A stretch of 7,647 nucleotides of DNA from DATHWB01 sp046565785. GTDB taxonomy: Bacteria; Actinomycetota; Acidimicrobiia; Spongiisociales; ZC4RG35. The stretch is from the NCBI GenBank assembly GCA_046565785.1, contig JBKHXZ010000027.1, forward strand, positions 1-7,647. The letters are read 5' to 3'. Both the position numbers and the translations under genes were made by a program. Below the pieces are notes generated by a model. It was not told where the DNA came from, did not search any database, and was given only the letters and a program-made list of their open reading frames with translations. Of this stretch, positions 1 through 5,434 are shown in pieces (the first letter of the stretch is position 1; every line of letters starts with the position of its first letter).

Positions 1-131
1 CCTCCGGCCCAGGCTCCGAGGATGTCGTCGGTGCCGACGCCGGCGGCTTTGGCGCGGGCGGCGGCCGAGCGGCTCACGATCGGTTCGGGACCCCCCATCT
101 TCTGTGCGGCAGCGGCCAGGAACTCACTCAT
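1..131 (-). CDS. Unidentified protein, N-terminal fragment (runs off the window)
   Basis: Only the first 43 or so codons are visible; the gene continues past the left edge. The protein starts MSEFLAAAAQKMGG and continues with an Ala/Arg/Lys-rich helix, then a GxxxDDILGAWAGG-like end. I do not recognise a family. The ATG (129-131) overlaps the stop of the upstream oxidase-like gene by 8 bases, and a GGAG Shine-Dalgarno (complement of 139-142) lies about 7 bases before it, so the two genes are very likely co-transcribed and translationally coupled. Residues about 15-43 resemble the N-terminus of the subunit IV-like protein at 3613 (shared pattern PE....RSA.A.AKA.G......L....G). This suggests it also belongs to the respiratory complex, possibly as a subunit with a larger C-terminal domain outside the window. 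Function remains unassigned. Confidence 0.75.
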   Translation of the reverse strand, partial: MSEFLAAAAQKMGGPEPIVSRSAAARAKAAGVGTDDILGAWAG

Positions 132-1527
132 CGAACTGCTCCACCAGAACTTCCTGATCGGTGACCGATCCGGAGGTGAGGGTGCGGTACACGTTTAGGA
201 CGAACAGGCCCTGGGCGGCGAATGCGCCGGCGCCGGTGAGCACCGCCAGCCCGGAGAAGATGGCCGCCGGGCCGGAGATCGACGACCACTCCTCGGTTCC
301 CAGGGACGAGAACGCGCCGCCGGTCATGGCAACTCCCGCCACGATCCCCGACAGCATGAGAAGGACGCCGGTGGCACCGACGAACCACAGCGTCCAACGC
401 ACCTGGCGGGAGGCGGCGACCGGATCGGCGAGGGAGCGTCCGGTCATGGCGGGAAGCGCCTGATATGCCCAGGCGGCGACGAACATGCCGCCGACGCCGA
501 AGAGCGCCAGATAGAGCACCCCGTCCCAGAAGGCGGTGAACCCGACCAACACCGAGGCCGTCTCGAAGGTCGCCACCGACGTGGCGATGGCGGTCACGAT
601 GGAGAAGACGACGCCGACCGCCAGCGCGCCGAGAACGGGATTGGAACGAGCCTCGGACCAGTCGTCATCCACGGTCTGGGCGATACCGAGCCCGTTGGCC
701 AGGGCAGCGACCACCAGGGCGAGGGTGAGAGCCGCGCTGACCGGGGGGAGCCAATCGGGATATGGAGCGAATGCGATCTGGGCAGGGCCGGCCCACACTC
801 CGGCGAACGCCAGCGACCAGAAGCCCGCCCGGGCCAACTGGCGGTTGGCGAGAGGGTTGCCGGTGGCGCGAACAGCCACGTAATAGCCGATGCCGGTACC
901 GACCATGGTCACCCACAGGGTCGAAAACCCTGCTGTGAACACCACGTCCTGCAAGGCGAGTGCCAGACCAGCCTCGACCGGAATCGCCGTGACGATCCCG
1001 AGACCGGCCAGCGACACCACACCGCCGACTGCGAACCACAAGGTGGCGAACACGCTCGACTCGGTGCGGGACCGCAGGGTTTGCGTGGTGACCACCAGGG
1101 GGATGAGGAGGACGAGGGCTGTCAGGGCGTCGATCCACCAGGGAAGACCCAACGGTCCGCTGCCATCTCCCAACCCGGCGGCGAGGGCGACGACACCGCC
1201 GAGGGCGACGGCCCCCATGGCCCACCCCCCGAGTGTGGCGACGTTCTCGTTCCAGAGGCGTGTCCCGGTGAGTCGAGGAAGCACCTGATAGATGGCGCCG
1301 ACCAGGGCGGTCGCCAACCAACCGATCATCACAGCGGTGAGCGCCATCGGCCACAACCGACCGAAGCCGAGTACCCCGGTCATGGCCTCGGGAAACACCC
1401 GGGCGGCAAGGGCGAGAAGGGTCAGCGTCGCTCCCAACGCCAGCCCGAGATTGGACACGAGAAGGTGAGTGACCGCGGCGCGGTCCTGGTCCTCTACCTG
1501 GGTTGTCGCAGACATCGCTGCGGCCAC
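124..1527 (-). CDS. Heme-copper oxidase subunit I-like (CcoN-like) membrane protein lacking all heme/copper ligands
   Basis: A 467-residue protein with about 12 hydrophobic segments spread along its whole length. Fold assignment rests on landmarks aligned from memory with cbb3 oxidase subunit I (CcoN): FGRLWPMALT (residues 55-64) against FGRLRPLHTN; QVLPRLTG; GIGYY (212-216); VWAGPAQIAFAPYPDW (244-259) against IWAGPHHLHYTALPDW; and TAFWDGVLYLA (331-341) against TDWTIGHVHSG, followed by GM, LP and TGR at matching spacing. Each His that binds heme b, heme b3 or CuB in CcoN is replaced here (by Ala, Ala, Ala, Gln, Val and Tyr), and the cross-linking Tyr is Gly. The only His in the protein is residue 21, before helix 1. 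The gene is nevertheless intact, so it looks like a preserved non-redox paralog rather than decay. I chose the GTG at 1527 because GAGGAG (complement of 1532-1537) lies 4 bases before it; an ATG at 1515 is the alternative but lacks a ribosome site. It is divergent from the bc-type operon and overlaps its downstream neighbour. Function unknown; a structural or quinone-binding role is inference. Confidence 0.8.
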   Translation of the reverse strand: MAAAMSATTQVEDQDRAAVTHLLVSNLGLALGATLTLLALAARVFPEAMTGVLGFGRLWPMALTAVMIGWLATALVGAIYQVLPRLTGTRLWNENVATLGGWAMGAVALGGVVALAAGLGDGSGPLGLPWWIDALTALVLLIPLVVTTQTLRSRTESSVFATLWFAVGGVVSLAGLGIVTAIPVEAGLALALQDVVFTAGFSTLWVTMVGTGIGYYVAVRATGNPLANRQLARAGFWSLAFAGVWAGPAQIAFAPYPDWLPPVSAALTLALVVAALANGLGIAQTVDDDWSEARSNPVLGALAVGVVFSIVTAIATSVATFETASVLVGFTAFWDGVLYLALFGVGGMFVAAWAYQALPAMTGRSLADPVAASRQVRWTLWFVGATGVLLMLSGIVAGVAMTGGAFSSLGTEEWSSISGPAAIFSGLAVLTGAGAFAAQGLFVLNVYRTLTSGSVTDQEVLVEQFDE

Positions 1528-1645
1528 GATGCTCCTCGTTCGAGAGACGGCCGGGAGCATAACCAGATGGGCGCGGCCCTCCGGCAGCGGTGGCGACTTC
1601 GGGCACGTTGGGCTTTGTGGTAGAAAACGAGCCGTACGCAGGGCG

Positions 1646-1660
1646 GATGCCGCCGGCATC
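1646..1660. promoter_or_regulatory. 15-base perfect palindrome, candidate operator
   Basis: GATGCCG-C-CGGCATC has two 7-base arms around a single central base. It lies about 57 bases before the start codon of the first operon gene, directly ahead of the tandem repeats, a sensible place for a repressor or activator dimer. It could instead form a short hairpin in the 5' leader. No specific regulator is implied by the sequence. Confidence 0.4.
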
Positions 1661-1666
1661 TCCGAC

Positions 1667-1707
1667 AAGGCTCCGAAACCAAGGCTCCAAACCAAGGCTC
1701 CGAAACC
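1667..1707. repeat. Three tandem direct repeats of 13-14 bases upstream of the operon
   Basis: Units are AAGGCTCCGAAACC (1667-1680), AAGGCTCCAAACC (1681-1693, one base deleted) and AAGGCTCCGAAACC (1694-1707). The first and third copies are identical. The array ends one base before the AGAGGG ribosome site of the gene at 1717, so it would form part of the 5' untranslated leader or lie over the promoter. It may be a binding site array for a regulator, or simply a slippage-generated minisatellite. Confidence 0.85.
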
Positions 1708-1716
1708 AGAGGGTTC

Positions 1717-2355
1717 ATGTACCGACTCGCGGAACTCACCGACAGCCAGCGTCTCAGGGCGGGCACTGCCCTCCTGGTGCTCGGCACCATCCTCATGGGG
1801 GTGGCGGTCGTGTGGGTGCACTATTCGGGTCTGCCCGCACAGGAGTTCGTCGACGGCGAGTTCGTCCCCCTGGTGGTGGAACCGGCGATCTTCAACGAGA
1901 TCCCGCGTGGATGGCTGCCCAAGGGTCTCGGCTATCTGGCCGCGTTCGGGGCATCGCAGATGATGGTCGTCGGTGCCTTTTTCATCTGGGTCCTGAACAA
2001 GCCGATGACCTGGGCACGCGCTTCGATCGCCGCAACCCTCACGTGGATGGAACTGGTGATCCTCTTCGGCATCGTTCCTTCCGAGTGGCTCAACCTCTCC
2101 CAGACCGACCTCGACTGGTCGCCGCAGCGCGTCGCCTTCGACATCCCGTCATGGCTGGTGCTCGGCAACGACATCTCCATCAGCTACGCCGCAATCAAGG
2201 ACGCCATCTCCGCCGGCTACAACACCGGGCTCTTGGTGGCCGCACCTGTTTTCGCCATCATGATCCAGAAGATCAAGGACGGTCGCCCGGCCAAGGCCGC
2301 CGCCGAGGAGCCCAAGTCACCGTACGGTCGCACACTACGGAAGGGTGATTCCTGA
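1717..2355 (+). CDS. Unknown multi-helix membrane protein, first gene of the bc-type operon
   Basis: A 212-residue protein I do not recognise. Hydrophobic segments are at about 15-36, 68-93, 102-121 and 168-184, suggesting four membrane helices. Between helices 1 and 2 lies a loop rich in acidic and aromatic residues; between helices 3 and 4 is a longer loop containing SEWLNLSQTDLDW. The C-terminal tail (185-212) is Lys/Arg/Ala-rich and probably cytoplasmic. No Cys is present, and the single His (residue 35) gives no obvious heme site. AGAGGG at 1708-1713 is the likely ribosome site, 3 bases before the ATG. The stop overlaps the ferredoxin start by one base (TGATG), so the two are probably made together. 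The pairing suggests a membrane anchor for the ferredoxin; this is inference. Confidence 0.85.
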   Translation: MYRLAELTDSQRLRAGTALLVLGTILMGVAVVWVHYSGLPAQEFVDGEFVPLVVEPAIFNEIPRGWLPKGLGYLAAFGASQMMVVGAFFIWVLNKPMTWARASIAATLTWMELVILFGIVPSEWLNLSQTDLDWSPQRVAFDIPSWLVLGNDISISYAAIKDAISAGYNTGLLVAAPVFAIMIQKIKDGRPAKAAAEEPKSPYGRTLRKGDS

Positions 2356-2804
2356 TGCCTCGGGGCGTCGTCGACGAAACCCCTCCCTTCCGGGACGACT
2401 ATCAGCTCGCCTTGGTCGAGAACGACTATTTCGCCGACAAGCTGCGTCCCAAGCAGTTCCTGCACATCGACCAGTCCGAGTGCATCCTGTGTGAGGGCTG
2501 TGTCGACATTTGTCCGTGGAAGTGCATCCACTACCTCTCGGTCGACGCCATCAGTGAAACGCTCAACGTCGACAACCCGGCAGAGGATCCCACCAACTAC
2601 GGCTTCTTCGTCGTCGACGAGGATGAGTGCACCCGTTGCCAGCTGTGCATCGACCGGTGTCCCACCGGGGTGATCAGTCTGGGCAAGTTCGAGGGCTCGC
2701 TCACCCAGCAGGCCGAAGAACTGGGGCTGAACGCCGCACCGTGGGAAGTGGACACCGGGCAGCGTGATTTCAAGAACGGATACGCCTACGGAATGCGTTG
2801 GTAG
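2355..2804 (+). CDS. 2[4Fe-4S] ferredoxin-type protein
   Basis: A 149-residue protein with two classic four-Cys clusters: Cys43, Cys46, Cys49 and Cys53-Pro, and Cys92, Cys95, Cys98 and Cys102-Pro. These are CxxCxxCxxxCP motifs that each bind a [4Fe-4S] cluster, with Cys57 as an extra Cys close to the first. There is no signal peptide or membrane segment, so it should sit in the cytoplasm or on the inner face of the membrane. The 42-residue N-terminal and 47-residue C-terminal extensions make it longer than simple bacterial ferredoxins and may dock onto a partner. It overlaps the 4-helix protein by one base and lies 8 bases before the cytochrome b6-type gene. Such a ferredoxin is not a standard bc or b6f subunit. 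Its position suggests electron exchange with the cytoplasmic side of the complex; the direction is unknown. Confidence 0.9.
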   Translation: MPRGVVDETPPFRDDYQLALVENDYFADKLRPKQFLHIDQSECILCEGCVDICPWKCIHYLSVDAISETLNVDNPAEDPTNYGFFVVDEDECTRCQLCIDRCPTGVISLGKFEGSLTQQAEELGLNAAPWEVDTGQRDFKNGYAYGMRW

Positions 2805-2812
2805 GAGGACGA

Positions 2813-3601
2813 GTGGCGAACGGGAACGGAAAGACGGGATTTCGGGAGAAGCTCCGTGAGCGTGTGGCAGAAGCGAGCGACAAGCTCGCCAAGAGCCAGT
2901 TCACCGAGTCGGTCCTCCGACCCGGTTCGCCCTTCAAGAAGGGGTACACCGACAGCCCCCGTAACCGGTCGTACGTGATCATGAACAACGTGCTGTACCA
3001 CCTGCACCCGGTGAAGGTGAAGCGGCACGGCGTCAAGTTGTCCTACACGTTGTGCCTCGGTGGCCTCAGCTTCTTCCTCTTCATCCTGCTGACCATCACC
3101 GGCATCTTCCTCATGTTCTATTACGCCCCCACCGCCGATCGGGCCTACGCCGATGTGGCGGCGTTGTCCACCGACGTGGCGTTCGGGACGTTGGTGCGGA
3201 ACATGCACCGATGGGGCGCCCACCTCATGGTGCTCACCGTGTTCCTCCACATGAGCCGGGTCTTCTATCACGGTGCCTACAAGCCGCCGCGGGAGTTCAA
3301 CTGGGTGGTCGGGGTGATCCTGCTGCTCCTCACGTTGCTGTTGTCGTTCACCGGCTATCTGCTGCCATGGGATCAGTTGGCCCTGTGGGCGGTGACGGTG
3401 GGAACCAACATGGCCGGCTTCGTCCCCGTGATCGGCGATCAGGTGAAGTTCGCCCTGCTCGCCGGGGTGGAAGTGACCGCCGGCACGTTGCTGCGGTGGT
3501 ACGTCCTGCACGTTCTGTTCCTACCCTTCATCATCGTGATCTTCATGGCCGTGCACTTTTGGCGAGTGCGCAAAGACGGCGGCATTTCCGGACCACTCTG
3601 A
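2813..3601 (+). CDS. Cytochrome b6-type subunit (cytochrome b N-terminal half) of a bc/b6f-type complex
   Basis: A 262-residue membrane protein of the PetB/QcrB family that holds the two b hemes and shares the quinol sites with the subunit IV-type protein. Four helices lie at about 81-104, 134-152, 163-185 and 231-250. Heme ligands are His132 and His146 (RNMHRW...FLHMSR) and His233 and His248; the 14 and 15 residue spacings fit b6 rather than mitochondrial cytochrome b. GYLLPWDQ (181-188) and the C-terminus GGISGPL are strongly b6-like. Cys81 in CLGG matches the Cys that covalently holds the extra heme c (ci/cn) in b6f. The N-terminus is about 46 residues longer than in cyanobacterial b6, with a charged, probably amphipathic helix near 10-27. 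The GTG at 2813 is preferred because GGAGG (2804-2808) lies 4 bases before it; an in-frame TTG at 2798 would fall inside the previous gene and has no such site. Confidence 0.93.
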   Translation: MANGNGKTGFREKLRERVAEASDKLAKSQFTESVLRPGSPFKKGYTDSPRNRSYVIMNNVLYHLHPVKVKRHGVKLSYTLCLGGLSFFLFILLTITGIFLMFYYAPTADRAYADVAALSTDVAFGTLVRNMHRWGAHLMVLTVFLHMSRVFYHGAYKPPREFNWVVGVILLLLTLLLSFTGYLLPWDQLALWAVTVGTNMAGFVPVIGDQVKFALLAGVEVTAGTLLRWYVLHVLFLPFIIVIFMAVHFWRVRKDGGISGPL

Positions 3602-3612
3602 GAGGAGGCTTC

Positions 3613-4569
3613 ATGGCAGACATCCCAGAAAGCCTTCTCCGGCGATCGGCGGAGGCGAAAGCCAAAGCGCTCGGCTTGCCGGTCGAGCAGGTCTTGGCGG
3701 AAATGAAGGGCGAAGCACCGCCTTCGACCCCGCCGTCGACCCCGGCCCAGCCGGAGCCGCCCATCACCCAGGCCGAACCTCCCGTCACGCAAACCGAACC
3801 ACCGGCAGTCGAGGACGACGACGCGGCGCCGGAGTCGGAGCCTGCATCTCCCGAACCCCCAGCAGAAGAGTCGGCGGCACCGGTCGTCGAGACGCCGGCC
3901 GCCGAAGCCGAATCTCCGGCGGCCGCAGTGGCGACTGCTACCGAGGAACCGCCCGCCGCCGAGGGATCGAACGGCTCGAATGGGGCACGCAAGGCGGCCG
4001 TCGTTTCCGCTCGCCCGGTGGCACCCCCCAAGAACGCACCCGAGGGTGTACGGACTCAGCGGCTGTTGACGGTCGTCAAGGCCCGGGCCATCCAGAACGT
4101 GAAGGCCGAGCCCCAGGACAAGGTCAACACCTGGCCTCACCTGATGATCGCCGAGTTCACCGCACTGCTGGCGATGACCGCATTCCTCTTGATCCTCTCG
4201 GTCATCCTGCAGGCGCCGCTGCTCGAACCGGCCAACTTCAACGCCACCCCCAACCCGTCGAAGGCTCCCTGGTATTTCCTCGGACTGCAGGAACTGTTGT
4301 CCTACTTCGACCCGCAGATCGCCGGGGTCACCGTTCCGACCATCGTCGGGTTGGTCGGGTTCATGATGATCCCCTACGTCGACAAGAACCCGTCGAACAA
4401 GCCGTCCGACCGCAAGTTCGCCATCATGCTCTACACGATCTTCCTGACCGGTTCGGCGGTCCTCACCATCATCGGCGTGTTGTTCCGGGGCCAGGGCTTC
4501 AACTGGGCCTACCCGTGGCGTGACGGGGTGTTCTTCGACGACTTGAAGGACTGGGTGCACTTCGAATGA
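3613..4569 (+). CDS. Subunit IV-type cytochrome b C-terminal subunit with long Pro/Ala/Glu N-terminal arm
   Basis: A 318-residue protein whose core (about 170-318) is the PetD/QcrC-type C-terminal half of cytochrome b, with three helices at about 178-199, 236-255 and 270-291. NPSKAPWYFLGLQELL (214-229) is the Qo-site segment. The usual PEWY reads APWY here, so the Glu is replaced by Pro, a variation I associate with menaquinol-using complexes. Residues 1-34 form a charged helix-like motif (PESLLRRSAEAKAKALG), and about 35-145 are low-complexity Pro, Ala, Glu, Ser and Thr. The arm more than doubles the size of an ordinary subunit IV (about 160 residues). It precedes helix 1 and should lie on the cytoplasmic side, as does the N-terminus of normal subunit IV. 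The ATG is preceded by AGGAGG (3603-3608), and the stop overlaps the Rieske gene by 4 bases (ATGA). Confidence 0.92.
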   Translation: MADIPESLLRRSAEAKAKALGLPVEQVLAEMKGEAPPSTPPSTPAQPEPPITQAEPPVTQTEPPAVEDDDAAPESEPASPEPPAEESAAPVVETPAAEAESPAAAVATATEEPPAAEGSNGSNGARKAAVVSARPVAPPKNAPEGVRTQRLLTVVKARAIQNVKAEPQDKVNTWPHLMIAEFTALLAMTAFLLILSVILQAPLLEPANFNATPNPSKAPWYFLGLQELLSYFDPQIAGVTVPTIVGLVGFMMIPYVDKNPSNKPSDRKFAIMLYTIFLTGSAVLTIIGVLFRGQGFNWAYPWRDGVFFDDLKDWVHFE

Positions 4570-5426
4570 GTCCCGAGAACTTGATCCTCATCGGCGTGGC
4601 GGTGGTGGCGGTGGCGGCCGCAGTGGCCGCCTTCGCCATCGCCTGGCGTCGCTCCACCGGAGGCGACTGGCGCGGGAAGGTCTCGGCCGAGACCCGTGCC
4701 GCCGACCGCAGTTCAGCCCTCGACCTCCCACCGGTGCCGGTGGCCGTCGAAGAAGAACCCGCCCCGGTCGAGGCTGAAGCCGAGGAAGAAGAAGCCGCAG
4801 CCCCCTCCCCGGTGGCGGTCGCCGTCGCCACCGAACGTCGGTTGGTGGAGGCCACACCGGAAGAAGCCGGGGTCACTCGGCGACAGTTCTTCAACCGTGC
4901 TCTCGGCTCGGTGTTCGGCGCCTTCTCCGGCATGCTCGGGCTGAGCTTCCTGGCGTTCCTGTGGCCGAAACTGTCGGGAGGTTTCGGCTCCGACGTCAAC
5001 GCCGGGTCGATCACGATGCTGCTCGACCAGGCGGTCAACGACGACGGGTCGATCACCCCCGTGTTCATCCCCGAGGCTCGGGCCTACGTCGTCCCCGCCC
5101 CCTCCGCGCTGTCGGAGGCCTACCAAGGCAAGAGCGTCGAAGCGGGTGGGGTGATGGCGCTCTTCCAGCGTTGCGTGCACCTGGGCTGCCGGGTTCCGTG
5201 GTGCGGTCCGTCGCAGGGTTTCGAATGCCCCTGCCATGGCTCCAAGTACAACTCGATCGGTGAGTACGCCGCCGGTCCTGCGCCTCGCAACCTCGACCGT
5301 TTCGTCGTCGAGTTGAACCCGGTGAACGAGCTGATCATCAAGACCGGGAGCATCATCCAGACCCCCCGGGCGCTGGAGCCGTCCGTCGAATATCCGCAGG
5401 GCCCGTCCTGCATCGGTGCGGGCTGA
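4566..5426 (+). CDS. Rieske [2Fe-2S] iron-sulfur protein with an extra N-terminal membrane helix
   Basis: A 286-residue high-potential electron acceptor for quinol oxidation (PetC/QcrA type). Box 1 is CVHLGC (203-208) and box 2 is CPCHG (221-225). By family rule Cys203, His205, Cys221 and His224 bind the cluster, and Cys208-Cys223 form the disulfide; Cys213 is additional. TRRQFF at 104-109 before a hydrophobic helix (about 112-134) is a twin-arginine (Tat) type anchor, as expected for a folded cofactor protein. Before it lie a separate N-terminal helix (about 5-27) and an acidic Glu/Ala/Pro/Val linker (about 52-90), giving two membrane spans rather than one. Actinobacterial QcrA proteins also carry extra helices, usually three in total. 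It overlaps the subunit IV-type gene by 4 bases and precedes the cytochrome c by 8 bases. Confidence 0.95.
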   Translation: MSPENLILIGVAVVAVAAAVAAFAIAWRRSTGGDWRGKVSAETRAADRSSALDLPPVPVAVEEEPAPVEAEAEEEEAAAPSPVAVAVATERRLVEATPEEAGVTRRQFFNRALGSVFGAFSGMLGLSFLAFLWPKLSGGFGSDVNAGSITMLLDQAVNDDGSITPVFIPEARAYVVPAPSALSEAYQGKSVEAGGVMALFQRCVHLGCRVPWCGPSQGFECPCHGSKYNSIGEYAAGPAPRNLDRFVVELNPVNELIIKTGSIIQTPRALEPSVEYPQGPSCIGAG

Positions 5427-5434
5427 GGAGAGAG

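Larger units (their letters stand above)
1528..1716. promoter_or_regulatory. Divergent intergenic region between the oxidase-like gene and the bc-type operon
   Basis: These 189 bases must hold the promoters of both transcription units. A palindrome and three tandem repeats in the operon-side half are listed separately. The GAGGAG ribosome site of the minus-strand gene is the complement of 1532-1537; the AGAGGG of the first operon gene is at 1708-1713. TAGAAA at 1621-1626 could be a plus-strand -10 element, and the complement of about 1555-1562 reads TTATGCTC, a possible minus-strand -10, but neither has a good -35 partner. I therefore do not assign specific promoters. Confidence 0.5.

Noticed and set aside
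124..1527. Reading the oxidase-like gene as a functional cbb3 oxidase or nitric oxide reductase subunit
   Set aside because: All His residues required for hemes and copper are absent, so catalysis by that mechanism is not possible.
665..1690. Long minus-strand open frame of 341 codons overlapping the oxidase-like gene
   Set aside because: Its product is Arg/Pro/Gly/His-rich with no membrane or domain features, typical of an out-of-frame reading of high-GC coding DNA; the other frame matches a known fold.
1667..1707. Tandem repeats considered as a CRISPR fragment
   Set aside because: Units of 13-14 bases are directly abutting with no spacers and there is no cas gene; they are simple tandem repeats.
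1528..1821. Upstream extension of the oxidase-like gene to an ATG at 1821
   Set aside because: The added roughly 98 residues are polar and repetitive, cross the divergent intergenic region and overlap the start of the opposite operon; a ribosome site supports the start at 1527.
3439..4560. 373-codon minus-strand open frame opposite the cytochrome b genes
   Set aside because: Low-complexity Arg/Gly-rich product antisense to two well-supported cytochrome b subunits; no homology landmarks.
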